Below are positions 46,223 through 58,318 of a stretch of DNA of 64,000 nt, piece after piece. The stretch's first letter is position 1. Each line of letters starts with the position of its first letter. Position numbers and translations under genes: made by a program. This stretch comes from Lycium barbarum. Its lineage: Eukaryota; Streptophyta; Magnoliopsida; Solanales; Solanaceae. The stretch covers positions 20,100,336 to 20,164,335 of the forward strand of contig NC_083340.1 of NCBI RefSeq assembly GCF_019175385.1. The letters are read 5' to 3'. The notes beneath the pieces are model-generated. The model was not told the origin of the DNA. It did no database searches and saw only the letters and a program-made list of their open reading frames with translations.

Positions 46223-47299
46223 GAGTCCGGAGCCTAAAGGGTATAAAAATATACGGTATAAATCAAAAGGGGTAGCTTAAAATATATATACCAAAACGTG
46301 TATAATGTGGACTCCTCCACGTTATATCCCAATTTTTTATTTCATGTTAGATGTATCACAACCGAAAAAGAAAAAAGAAAAAAATTATTCAATGGTATAA
46401 CATGGACTGATCCACGTTATACAAAATTAGTTGTATAACGTGGATCAGTCCACGTTTTACAACATATATTTGTAAAACGTGGTACTGTCCACGATTCATT
46501 GTGCATTGTTGCCCTAATTTTTCTCCTTTCTCCTCCACCTCTTCCTCCATCATTTTGAAGTTACAGAACTTCGTCTCCGTCTCCTTCTCCTTTTCCTTCT
46601 CCTCCATTTATTTTATTTTTAAACCCTGCATTACAGTCTAATTTTTGGAGCAACTTCTTCATCTTTATCTTTTGTTGCTATCTAAATTAAGGTTTTTTTT
46701 CTAAAACATATAATATTGTATATTTATAGTAGATGTACGATATCTATTTGTCTTATATATCTTAATTGTATTTTTTTATTTGTGTTATTTTAATACGTAT
46801 AAGATATGTGTTTGTGTTATTTGTGTTATTTTAATTTGAACTTAAGATATGATTGTTAGAAGCATTATTATATAAAAGGTCTGATTTGTTTAGTAGCATT
46901 TTTGAAGAAATTTGTTGTTATGTTACTGTTATTTTTGTGGATTGTTATATAAAAGATATGAATAACTAATTATTTTTCATTGTACCTTTAATGTGATATT
47001 TATATAGCCAGAAAAGTGAAACTTAATTGATGCCTCAGTAGCCTAAAAAAAAAGATACTTAAAATGTCATGATAATACTTTATTATATGGGACCTAAGTC
47101 TAAGTGGGTGGACTATTATTTTGTCTATACCTTATAGGTATTAATGTGGTCCACTATCAGTGGTTTCTAAATAAGGCGTATGAAAATTGGCTTTATCTAG
47201 CCAGTGCATATTTGTTATGCTAAAATTCGGATAATATATTTTAATAGTAAGTTACTCCAAATAGCTTGACCTGGACTTCAATTTTTTTTTATCTAAGGT
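46223..47299 (+). promoter_or_regulatory. Upstream region of the PMD pseudogene with repeated palindromes
   Basis: The unit starts gagtccggagcctaaagggt at the LTR break, which may be a transposon end. Four imperfect palindromes of the type tataacgtggactgatccac gttata lie near 46305, 46395, 46428 and 46470. A CT-rich segment follows (46510-46610), then AT-rich DNA with no gene to 47299. The palindromes contain acgtgg cores resembling bZIP sites; they could equally be subterminal transposon repeats. Confidence 0.4.
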
Positions 47300-49115
47300 A
47301 TGGAGCTTCCACGGGTATGCGTACATCCGGGGCTAGAAGTGTACGGTGTGTTAACACTCCAGGAGAAGCATCGATCGCAGGCTGTGTGGAATGGTGCCTT
47401 GAGAGGACCGACCAGATGCCTGTTTCCATGCCGCGCGGATACCAAATTTTGAAAGCACGTGAAGCGTCATCCTTTTCGTCCTCGCATCCTTGACTACTTT
47501 GGCCTGTGTGGATTTAGGGGAGCAGTAGAGGTAGGATGTGTATCATATGATTGGGCAGTCATTACTGCACTTATAGAGAGATGGCGTCCTGAGACACACA
47601 CCTTTCATCTGCGTACGGGTGAGGCGACCATCACATTACAAGATATTGAGCTCATGTTTGGCATGGTTGTTGATGGCAATCCTTTGAATGATGTTAATGC
47701 TAGAAATATAAGTATTGTTGGGTAGCAACAATTAATCCATGAGCTTATTGGTTGGGCACCCGATCTGGATTGTTTTAATGGTGTTAGTAGGTTAGAACTA
47801 AATAAATTAATTGAATATATTAGAGGCTTAGATGACATTACAGATCAGACCCCAGAAATTGTTGTGCAATAGCGGGTTAGGTTGTACTTGCTATGGCTTT
47901 GTGGCGGCACGATATTTCCGGATAAGTCTGGTGACTTACTTAATTTAGACTATTTGCTTGACATGCGTGACCTTAGAGCAATGAGTAGAAAAGCTTGGGA
48001 AGCGATTGCATTGTCATATTTGTATACTTGTTTATGCCGCGCTTCGTTGAAGAAAGCCAAGGATGTGTGTGGATTCATTTCCTTATTGCAGGTACGTGAC
48101 CTTTAAAATTATATAATTTTATTTGGTTGTCCTATTTGATAGTTATAAGGTTTTTATGTATTTATTTTAAATTTTTAATATAGGTCTGGGCTTGGGAGCG
48201 AATTATACCGATGCAGCCACCACCCAGGGCCCTTCAGCCACACATGGCTCTTGCACGAAAGTGGAATCATCGTAAAGCTCGCAAAAATGAGGCACTTGTT
48301 GTGCTACCCATATGTAGGGATGTATTGGACAACCTAACAGATGGTCAGGTATTTTATCATAATTATGGTTTTTAATGGCGTTTTGATACAATAGTTACGC
48401 TTATATGTAATTTATTTATTTTATTATCATGTAATTTTAAGTTCTTTCTATCGTAGTTTTTGTGGGAGCCTTATTCAGAGGCCATTATTAATGGACTCCC
48501 TGAGTGGTGTCGGCATGGCCGAGTTATTTGGATGGCACATGTTCCCCTTATTTGTGAGATCTATCGAGAGTGGCACATGGTAGACCGTGTTCTCAGACAG
48601 TTCGGTAGGAAGCAACATCTTCTGCGATCATGTGCTGAGATTGATCCTTCTCATTACAAACGTGACAAGCGGTATACTATAACAGTGGAGGATCAACAAA
48701 ATTTTACACGAACGGACTTTTTGTGAGAAAATCATCGACAAAGGGTAATTCTGGCTGAGCATGAAACTCAAGACCCAGAGTCATTATCAGAGTATTTTTG
48801 TTGGTATCGACGTCACTCGCACACTTTCATAGGAAATCTTACGCATAATGTGGATAGAGGATACCAACACATGGCAGGCAGGCATGAGGCACTGGTACGT
48901 ACATTACATTCCATTAGATGTTTGATGTCTTTATTTGTCTCTTAGACCACTATCATATCTTGTAATTTAATTTTTTTTAGGCTTTAGGACATCAAGAATC
49001 GTACAAGTTAGCTCAGGAGAATATCCAAGATCCAACCAAGTATAATGAAGTGAAGGAAATAGCAGAGATGTTTAGCCACATTAATACAGAGTCCATGGTT
49101 GCTGCCTCTCTAGGG
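47300..49115 (+). pseudogene. Plant mobile domain (PMD, MAIN-like) pseudogene
   Basis: The frame starts at ATG 47300 and gives [91 protein letters not shown] and [15 protein letters not shown]. This is the plant mobile domain found in MAIN/MAIL proteins and in transposon-borne relatives. Introns follow at about 48092-48183 and 48349-48456, then FLWEPYSEAIINGLPEWCRH and IWMAHVPLICEIYREWHMVD. Stops occur at about 47452, 47723, 47871 and 48724. The C-terminal part breaks off at 49120 where an LTR begins. Probably a decayed transposon gene rather than a host gene. Confidence 0.8.
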
Positions 49116-49484
49116 ACGATTGTAACACCTCGTAACTTCGGATGAAAGTTTGACTCATAAGATGATAATATAATGGAACCAATATGAGGGTTATCGGAAG
49201 TGTTTTGAAAACCAATTAAGTCATAAGAAATGTCTTTGGGCAAAGAAAAGTTGGAAGCCACTCTACGGGGCATGTTTGCAAGTGAGTTTACGGAAGGTCT
49301 TACTTCCAACGGCCATAAACCCTCAATTAATTTGTATTTTGGGAAAACTTCCTTCATTAAAGTTGTAGCCCCTTGATATTCTTTCCAAAGGTATATTATG
49401 GGCCTCAAACGGACATCTGTACAAAGAGTTATGCCCATTATACGACAGACTGTCCGAGCAGAAGAATTTTGACAGACCATTTGA

Positions 49485-49740
49485 CGGTCCGTATAACATT
49501 TTGACGGTCCGTATAACATTTTTACGGTCCGTAAAACAATTATACGGTCCGTCAAATGGTCACAGAGAATCATATTTTGTTGGTCAGTTTTACGGTTCAT
49601 TTTGACGGTCCGTAAAATAATTATACGATCCGTCAAATTGACTCAAGCCAGCGTAAAATGGTCACAGAAACTCAATTTTTGCTGGGTAGTTTTACGGACC
49701 ATTTTGACGGTCCGTCAAACAGTTTGAAGGTCCGTAAAAA
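49485..49740. repeat. Cluster of near-palindromic acggtccgt motifs
   Basis: About ten occurrences of acggtccgt or its one-base variants (acgatccgt, aaggtccgt, acggacc) within 260 bp, mostly followed by caaa, aaaa or ataa. The motif is almost its own reverse complement and contains two CpG sites. Spacing is irregular (about 20-60 bp), so it is not a simple tandem array. Confidence 0.85.
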
Positions 49741-50774
49741 TGGGCGTATAATTGCCCGATGGGTCAGATTTTAAGATATTAATAAGAGACCCAAACTCAT
49801 TTGTTTTCATTCCCATTGCTCCTACACGACTTAAGGGTTCTCTAGAGCCATCCAAACACTTCATATGCAAGAATCCAAGTGAAACTAAAGATCCACTTCA
49901 TCAATCCACAAAACTAAGTGTGAGAAACACATCAAATCCATTCAAGTCAAGAAATTCCATGGAAGGTGGAACTAGGGTTTTGTTCAAGTGAAGCATTTCA
50001 ACTCAAGGCTTATTCCTACAATAACTAAGGTAAGTTTTATGATGTTTCATGATGATTAAAGTGTTGATAAGTTCTTGGAAGAATAGTAATTGGATTTGAT
50101 AAAGAGAATTATATGAACTATGCTAGGGTTTTTGGATTGTTGACTTGGGATTGTTGTATTCATATGGGTGATGGAGAATGATGTTAATTACATCTAATTA
50201 AGATTGTAGAATCACCTAGAAGTAATAGAATGGGAATTCGGTGAAGAAATCACCATTAATGGAGACTGTGGAGCTTCATGCCCACTAAGTGTTTGATAAA
50301 ATGCTTAGATGACCAAAGCATGAATATTATTGCTAATATAGAATCCCTTTGACTTGTATTGATATAGATCAAAGTTGAAAGGGTTGACGAACATTGTATT
50401 ACGCTCAAAGGCTGGAATTAAGGTATGTGAGGCTAACTATCTACGTTAGGTAATATTCATGATTCTCCCTACGCCTCATTCTTCATACTTGTCTGCAATT
50501 TGACTCAGAATATAGTTTAGCCCTAGTTTCATGATATGATATAGAACTGTTATCTTCTAGGGTTGCAGTTACAGAATTCGTTCATGGTTGTCACTTTGAA
50601 CATCATGAACCCAGCACGTAATCTTTATAGACTTATGCATTATTATCACATGAGTCTCAATCAGTGTATAACCAGTTATTTTGCAAGAGTCCCAGAATCA
50701 GAAACAGTTATCATGCTATCAGCTATAGCCAGTCTCAGTTTTGTAAAATATTAATGTTGAACACCTGTATCTGT

Positions 50775-50872
50775 ATTTTTGGGCCCTAGGCCACAGTTTA
50801 TGCATACGTATTGCTTGGGCCAGAGGCCACAGTTTTTGTGCACATTATTTGGGCCCCAGGCCACAGTTAGAT
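50775..50872. repeat. Three tandem gggcc...ggccacagtt units
   Basis: Units of about 35 bp: tgggccctaggccacagttt, tgggccagaggccacagttt and tgggccccaggccacagtta. In each, gggcc and ggcc can pair around a short loop. The position in the LTR is upstream of the conserved 3' box. Confidence 0.85.
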
Positions 50873-51497
50873 TTACAGTTTTACAGGTGATTCTTCATCC
50901 AGAACAGGGAGTACTTCAGCTTCTTGCTTTCCTGTTTAGTTCAGTTTCAGTTTCAGTTCTAGTATTTTATTGCTTCAGTTGCTTCACATACCAGTACAAT
51001 TCAAATGTACTGATGTCCCTTTTTATTGCTTGGGGGCCTGCATCTCGCGATGCAGGTAACGATACACAGGTTGACAACTCAGCTAATTAGGAGTGCACGT
51101 ATCAGCTACTGGTGAGCCCCACATTCCTTCGGGGCGTTGTCAGCTATCTAGTTATTTCAGTTTATAGACAGCTCTATCATTTAGTACTCTTAGAGGCTTC
51201 ATAGACACAGTCCAGACAGTCAGATATTTATTATGTTAGCCTTGTTGGCAGTTGTTCAATCGTTTTTGTTTAGCCATGTTAGCTACAGTCAGATATATTT
51301 CAGATTGTCTAAGTATTTCCGCATTATGATTTCATCCAGACCTTTAGTATATCATCATGTGTTTAGTTGTTTCCATATTCAGTTATGTTTTGATATCACA
51401 TGTTGATTCAGTCAGCCAGTTGGTTCGCTCGGTCACATGCAGTCAGGCACCGGGTGCCGTGTTACGTCCAGGCCCAAGTTCGGGGCGTGACAAAGCT

Positions 51498-51509
51498 TGG
51501 TATCAGAGC
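51498..51509 (+). other. Primer binding site of the Tekay-like element
   Basis: tggtatcagagc, the standard complement of the initiator Met tRNA 3' end, lies five bases after the LTR. Confidence 0.9.
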
Positions 51510-51707
51510 CTAGGTTCAAGTGTCTTAGGGAGTCTATGAAGCCGTGTTCAGTGGGTTCTATTTTATATGTGTGAGGGCCCCACACGTATAAATATTTGAC
51601 AACCAAGACATTCAGGATTTGTTTCACTTCTTTCATACTCTAGTTCGTGCAGATAGAGTAATGCTTTTAGGAATTCTCCTAACTCGTGCGAACTACGTAT
51701 TTCAGAA

Positions 51708-52489
51708 ATGGCTCCAAAAAGGAAGTACAACAAGAAAAATACCACTACTAGCCAGAGGGCTACCGTTGACGCAGCAACAGAAGGGGGCACTTAGGCCCAG
51801 GCAGCCGCCATAACAAATGCCACTACTATGCCTCCCAATACTTCTGATGCAGATGTTAGAGGAGCTATTCAGCTACTCACTCAAATTTGTCAAATCAGGC
51901 CCAACGACAGGAAACGACCCCTAGCTCAGGCACTAGTAGTGGGTCAAACAGTTCTAGGACTCAGGAGTTTATGCGGATGAAGCCGCCAGTGTTCACAGGG
52001 TTAAAGAAGGAGGAAGACCCCCAAAATTTCATTGATGGACTCCAGAAAATATTTCGTGTGATGCATGCTACTGATACAGAGGCAGCAGAATTCGGGGCTT
52101 TCCAGCTGCAAGATATGGCCCATATTTGGTACGAGACATGGGAACAGTCCCGAGGGGAGGATGCACCTTCTGCTACTTGGGACGAATTTGCAGACGCTTT
52201 TATTGAACATTTCATGCCGATTGAGGTTAGAGAAGCCAAGGCTATAGAGTTTGAGAATCTAAGGAAAAAGGACATGACTTTTCAGGACTATTACCTCAAG
52301 TTCGTGTCATTGTCCAGACATGCTCCTCACATGGTTCCTGATATGAGAGCCGTGGTTAGGAGATTTGTACTTGGGCTTAAACCCGAGTTGCACAGGGATG
52401 CCAACACAGCTGCTCAGAACGACAAGATGACTATTTCCAAGATACTGGCATTCGTGCAAGGTAACGAGACAAGAATGAAGGAAGAATAA
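51708..52489 (+). pseudogene. Gag of the Tekay-like element
   Basis: Start MAPKRKYNKKNTTTSQR at 51708. A stop at about 51793 (act tag gcc) and a frameshift near 51885 lead into the frame QAQRQETTPSSGTSSGS. The gag domain follows: MKPPVFTGLKKEEDPQNFID, FQLQDMAHIWYETWE, FADAFIEHFMPIEVREAK and MTFQDYYLKFVSLSRHAPHM. It ends at a TAA (52487-52489) where the family reads on, and the frame continues unchanged into the zinc knuckle. Three defects make it non-functional. Confidence 0.85.
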
Positions 52490-54288
52490 GCCCTACAGAA
52501 GCAAAAAGATAGAGAGTTTAGTAAGAGGGCTAAGTCTGCTGGTAATTTCAGTCATGGGGGATCTCAAGGTGATGGCAACCGTCAGTTTTTTAAGAATAGG
52601 TCATCAAGACCTACTCCCTCAACAGCTAGTGCTCCATTTCAAAGGTCCAAGTTTAACCAGAAAGACTGGAACTTCGGAACGGCAGGCTCACATTCACAGG
52701 CCAGCGTGACCAACCGTGGTTTTCAACACCCTACTTGCAACACTTGTGGTAAGAAACATTCAGGAGTATGCCGTTTGGGCATGGATGGTTGTTTTGGGTG
52801 TGGTCAGCCGGGTCATTTTCTGCGGGATTGTCCGTTCGCAAGACGGAATACCGGAGGTAACAATAATGTAGCTCAGTCCACAAATTCAGCAGCTCCCCGA
52901 AATTTCCAAGCCCAGCAGGGGCGCGGAGCAGCAAAGCCCGGTAATACGGGAGGTGGTCAGAATCGTCTGTATGCACTGTCAGGTCGCCAGGATACAGAGG
53001 CTCGTGGAGATGTTGTCACAGGTATGCTAACAGTCTTCACCTTCGATGTATTCGCTCTTATGGACCCAGGATCCACTCTATCTTATGTAACCCCGTATAT
53101 TGCTAAGAAATTTGGGATAGAACCCGAAAAGTTGCCAGAACCTTTCGAAGTATCCACACTGGTTGGGGAATCAGTTATAGCTAGGCATATCTATAGAGGT
53201 TGTCCAGTGTTAATCTACCATCGCAGCACCATAGCAGACTTAATAGAATTAGAGATGGTAGATTTTGACGTGATTATGGGTATGGATTGGTTAGAGTCCT
53301 GTTATGCCTCTGTGGGTTGTAGAACCAAAACTGTGACATTTGATTTTCCCGATGAACTTATAGAATGGAAAGGTAATTCAGTAGCACCTAGGGGTAGATT
53401 TATTTCCTACCTTAGAGCCAGAAAGATGATCTCCAAGGGGTATATTTATCACTTAGTTCGAGTCAAGGATGCAGATGCCCAAACTCCAGCTCTTCAGTCA
53501 GTGCCAGTTGTCAGTGAATTTCCAGAAGTCTTTCCATATGACCTACCCGGAGTCCCTCCCGATAGGGAAATTGATTTTGGAATTGACCTACTTCCCGGCA
53601 CTAAGCCGATATCTATTCCACAGTATAGGATGGCCCCAGCAGAGTTAAAGGAGTTAAAAGTTCAGTTGAAGGATCTTCTTGATAAGGGATTTATAAGGCC
53701 AAGTGTCTCACCTTGGGGCGCACCGGTCTTGTTTGTCCGAAAGAAGGATGGATCCTTGCGTATGTGTATAGACTACCGCCAGTTGAACAAGGTCACCATT
53801 AAAAATAAGTATCCTCTTCCCAGAATAGACGACCTATTTGATCAACTTCAGGGTGCTCAGTGTTATTCCAAGATTGACCTCAGATCAGGCTACCATCAGT
53901 TAAAGGTTAAAGAAGTTGACATTCCGAAGACCGCTTTCAGAACCCGTTATGGTCATTTTGAATTTCTTGTCATGTCGTTTGGGTTGACGAATGCACCAGC
54001 ATCTTTCATGGATCTTATGAACAGAGTATTCAAGCCTTATCTTGATTTATTCGTTATTGTGTTTATTGATGACATATAGGTGTATTCCCGTAGTGAGACA
54101 GATCATGCAGAGCATCTCAGAATAGTGTTGCAGACTCTCAAGGATCGTGAGCTTTATGCAAAATTCTCGAAGTGCGAGTTTTGGCTCAAATCAGTGGCCT
54201 TTCTAGGCCATGTAATATCAGGTGAAGGTGTTAAGGTGGGCCTTCAGAAAATTGATGTTGTCAAGAACTGGCCCAGACTCACCTCAGC
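52490..54288 (+). pseudogene. Zinc knuckle, protease and RT (N-terminal part) of the Tekay-like polyprotein
   Basis: In one frame: the CCHC knuckle [14 protein letters not shown] (about 52792-52833), the protease region with [14 protein letters not shown] and [14 protein letters not shown], then RT with [55 protein letters not shown] and VFIDDI. A TAG at 54077-54079 replaces the Leu codon directly after FIDDI. RT continues to KNWPRLTSA, where element C interrupts at 54289. The rest resumes at 62324. Confidence 0.9.
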
Positions 54289-57200
54289 TGTCACGACCCA
54301 GCTAGGGGCCGTGACGAGTACCCGGTACTTGTACCGAGCACCCCTTATCTATCCTTTTACCTTTACCTCTCAGCGGGCCGTAGGAACTATGCCATATTTT
54401 TTTTTCGTTACTGGACATTAACATTAGTAGCATCGTCATAAACATAGAGTGGTAAACTTTGCTATCACGTTATACAGCGACGCGAACAATCCAAAATACA
54501 AAACATCTAACTGTACCTATTTGTCTACGAGCCTCTAAACATAGTACACATATACATAGAAAGAGCCGAGTACTGCCGTGCCCGAATATATACACAAAAT
54601 AGTACCAAGGAACTGAGGCTCCGGAACAACTGGAGCGCTGCCAATTACTGCTGATAGAACTCCTAGGAGTCAAGCCTGTCTACCTGCTGACCTGCGCGGC
54701 ATGAAACGCAGCGTCCACAAGAAGGGACGTCAGTACGAATAGTGTACCGAGTATGTAAGGCATGGAAAAATAATGCAAGTCGATCCATAGAGCTTGAATA
54801 GCAATATCATAGGGTCATAGGACATATAATGAAATAAGAAAGTAACTTGTACATAGGAATGCCCTTTCAGGCCAGATACCATGCATACTTGTTTGCCTTT
54901 GGAAAACATTTCTTTTTCATAGACATAGAAAATAAAACTTATATTATGCCAGGTCTTATCAAGTCATATCATATCGCATCATATCATATGAGATCATGTC
55001 ATAACATATCATGTCATATCATATCGTGTCATATCATATCATGTCATAGCATATCATGTCATGTCGTGTCATATCATAACGTATCATAGCATAGCACCGA
55101 ACAATGTCGGTTCGCCCACATAGCGCCGAAATACATCGGCTCGCCCATATATCCCGCGTCCGGGCATCCCGCGTCCAGGATGATAACGCCAGCTGACCAG
55201 GTGGCAATGAAACATGTTTCCCTTCCCATTCCCCCATGTATCCCTTCCCCCCATCCCATGTTCATATACATATCTTATATACATATGTCATATAAGCATG
55301 CAAGAGAGCCCAAAGAAACATCATGTAGCCATCGGAGTGACGTAAGGTCGGTGACCTCCGATTACATTATGGAACAATCGTGATCGCTTTGTCTCACCTT
55401 GAAGGAACAAGTATTTTAAGGCGAGGCTACCAACGGAGAATAGCATTAGAAGTAAACATAGAATGAAGTCATGGGCATCATAGACGTCAATTCATAGGCT
55501 TTGAAATCCTTAGAAAATAGTGTCATAGCTAGGAAATAGAAATAAGGGTCAAGAACTAGTTTATCACCTTCATATTCACATTGAATCCTTAGCTTAGAAA
55601 TCTTAGTCATGGAATCATTCTGGTCATACTTATCATAGGCATATTCTCTTTTCTAACATTGTCGTTATCATTATCGTCATAGAAGTATTCTCGTTAGAAT
55701 AGTTATAGTACTTGTCATTTGGTAACGGAATAGGGATCAAAGGTTTCCTTTGGATTCAACTTCAAAGTAAGTCAAACGGAACAATAAGGAAAATCCGGGA
55801 ACAATGGGCCCACCTCGGGTCAAATGAGGCGGTGTACCAAATGTACGTACATTACATTTCATTACGGCACTTGTGAGGGTTTTAAGGTAGTCGAGTCCTG
55901 TTTATGCAAGTTCCAGGTGTTTAGGAGGTTTTTCCAACATTTCGCACACTTTCTAATTCAATTCTACTGAATGAAAAAGGGGAAACTTTAGGTACGGATT
56001 CCGGAAAATAGAGTTGTCCCCGAGGTTCATATCCAACATATTACGTCTAAGACATGCCATAGAAGGAAGGGTGAAGCCTTACATACCTCTTTCCGCTCCT
56101 TTTGCTATTCCAAATTCAAGTTGCAAATCCACCGAAATCTACAAATTGGTCACATTTACCAAACCTTGATTAGAGCATTTAGAATTGGATTCTTAAAGTA
56201 ACACTTGGCTACCAAAATTTCGGCAGCACTTCTCCTATAAATACACCATCTCCAAAACTTCGACTTAGCCAATTTGTTAATCAACAACAATCCGGGAATT
56301 CAAACCCGGCCAAACTATCAACAAAATTTCAACAACCACACTAACAATTTCCATATTCAATCCAAGATACATTATAACAACTTAATCAATTTACTACTTC
56401 TTTCAAAACCTTCCAACTCCAATGAAAACAATAACAACCTTATAATATATATTCCAACAACACCATACTAATATCATTATCTTCCATACATGTAAGAACA
56501 TAATATTCAATTTACATAATCTTCCAAGACAAGCCTCCAACTACTAATACTTCACTAAGCTCATTAGGCTTTTGTTTGCAATATAAAATCCACAACACAA
56601 CACAACAACCAACATACTAAATAAAACTTGCTCACCATGCATTCATGATTCACCAAATATACACGGCTATACATGTGATATACAACTCACGGCCACACAA
56701 CTATATTCTTGCTATTCATGAATTTCACTCACTTTTGCACACTACAACATGCAAAAATATGCATAACATGTAAAGAATAAGTTCTTACCTTCTTCCTTGA
56801 TCTTTCACTTAGCTAAGACTTGCAACTTGCTAGAATATGGATATTTCTTGCTCCAAAGACCACTCCACCTTGCTAGGAATCCTTTAATTGGTAGAAAATA
56901 ATTTTTGAAGAAAGTTTTGTCAATTTTCTTGGCAATTTTTGCACTTGGCCGAAATGGCCTTGGAGATTTCTCCTTCTTTCCTTTTTCTCAAGTGTTCTTG
57001 AAGTTTCTAAATGAGATATGACTCATTAATTGATCCTTTATATTAATTATCACATGGATAATTAATAAAATCATGGGCTTGGGCCATGTTGGCCGGCCAC
57101 CCCTCACAAATTTGGGCCTTATTATTTATTTTTTTTGATTTTTTTGGGCCAACCCGGTTGGTCCCGAGTTGGGCCTAGCTCACTGACCTTTCGACCTTAA

Positions 57201-57537
57201 AACGTCCATATCTCCTTGTACCGACGTCACCTGGGAACCCACGACCTATGGTTGGAAAGCTAATTCAATTATCTACAACTTCTATTTCTTGGTATTTTTC
57301 CAAATTTCAAACTTATAATACCGTTTCTCCCCCTAGAAATCAGATCACCCGAAAACGTTTTCTTAAAAATATCCGTTTGGAGGACCTCCACTTTGATTTG
57401 GCCCAAGGGTCCTTCTTGAGTTGTGTTTAACTTCACATATGTGATTCATATGACTTTTCAGATGTCCCAAAAAAAATCTCGATGTGTGGGCCCCACCTCA
57501 GCAAATAATCTGACGTTAAAAAATACGGGATATATCA
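54289..57537 (-). repeat. 3' LTR of element C
   Basis: 3249 bp. From the left: tgtcacgacccagctagggg, the conserved box gcgcggcatgaaacgcagcg (54689), tgtaccgagtatgtaaggca, an atatc-type simple array (54955-55095), GC-rich hairpins (55096-55190), ggagtgacgtaaggtcggtg (55334), A/C-rich stretches, and gggcc motifs near the U3 end (57070-57180). The ORFs here (54470-54673, 54847-55089, 55034-55383) recur in the other LTR and look fortuitous. Confidence 0.95.
54955..55190. repeat. atcat-type simple array and GC-rich hairpins in the LTR of element C
   Basis: From 54955 to 55095 words of five bases (catat, catgt, catag, atcat) repeat about 25 times. Next come gcaccgaacaatgtcggttc and gcgccgaaatacatcggctc, each with a ccga...tcgg stem, then cccgcgtccgggcatcccgc. 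The same arrangement lies at 59740-59975 in the other LTR. Confidence 0.85.
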
Positions 57538-57551
57538 TCCTCCCCTCCTTT
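57538..57551 (-). other. Polypurine tract of element C
   Basis: On the minus strand aaaggaggggagga directly precedes the LTR start tgatatatcccg. Confidence 0.8.
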
Positions 57552-57867
57552 AGAACATTCGTCCTCGAATGTTAAACTGGCCTCATAGTGTATTATAATA
57601 CTTCGGGGAGGTCTCCTTTGTAATTATCTCACACGTCGCTTAACATATCCATTTTTGGGACTTAGGTTGCCCGTAGGCCAATTGAGTTAGCTCCGAACGC
57701 TGGCCCTGCGTTAATAAGTCCCCTTTATTAGATCTTGAATCGTCATAGTCCATCTCGGCCTACACGACTTCTATAGGGTTTGTAACCACTTCACACACTC
57801 TAATTTACTTTAGGCTACCTAATTTCACATTCGTCTCTTGTTCCCACATTTATGAAATGTTCAGCAT

Positions 57868-57970
57868 ATTTCCCAGGGGGTCACCCATCCTGATATTGCT
57901 CTCACCCTAGCACGCATAACCTTGAAACTTTGGTGCATTTTAATACGTGAATGCTGGTATGATTATATCG
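57868..57970 (-). pseudogene. 5S-rRNA-like module inside element C
   Basis: On the minus strand these 103 bases align without gaps to plant 5S rRNA positions 1-103. Well kept are atcataccagca near the 5' end, gcgtgct, gtgagag, and the box C region ggatgggtgacc with cctgggaa. The middle (box A side) is more diverged than in element A. Length and end point equal those of 39159-39261, so both descend from one module. It is in sense with the element and lies about 1.1 kb downstream of the 5' LTR because the 183-aa ORF region intervenes. Confidence 0.75.
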
Positions 57971-58318
57971 ACTGCCCCGCACGACCTTCGTCACATCATT
58001 TAAGGTAAGTCGGGGTTCTAACAATTCCCAAAACGTTCTCACGGCGGGTCCCACTCCTATCTTCACTTTCCTGACCATACAATTACCATATTGCCTCTGT
58101 TTAAATCTTCACTATCTACTCCTGTCCACACATATGATTACCTTTTATCCAGGATTTCTAAATTCGCACTGGTGGCGGAGATATCTCAGTCGCCATTACT
58201 CACAACCGCTAGCTCTTTGGCCCCGTTTGAATTTCTGTCTGCCGTCATTAATTAGTATTTTGCAGAGATTACGTATACATAGAAAGTTTCAAAGAAAATC
58301 TCATATACCTGTAGCCGA

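Larger units (their letters stand above)
49121..51492 (+). repeat. 5' LTR of the Tekay-like element
   Basis: 2372 bp with TG...CA ends. It contains a cluster of acggtccgt motifs (49485-49740), a gggcc hairpin repeat (50775-50870) and, near its end, the box gggggcctgcatctcgcgat followed by gcaggtaa (51030-51058), which resembles the conserved box of the protein-less LTRs. Short ORFs inside are not convincing. Confidence 0.85.

Noticed and set aside
49013..49636. Minus-strand ORF of 207 aa
   Set aside because: It spans the junction of the PMD pseudogene and the Tekay LTR in antisense and repeats the acggtccgt cluster as DRIIILRTVK-like words.
51493..51510. A tRNA gene at the primer site
   Set aside because: Only the 12-base complement of the tRNA 3' end is present, as normal for a retrotransposon.
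54847..55383. Short ORFs around the atcat array, recurring at 59631-60172
   Set aside because: Low-complexity LTR sequence duplicated with the LTR; products such as SYHIASYHMRSCHNIS are translated microsatellite.
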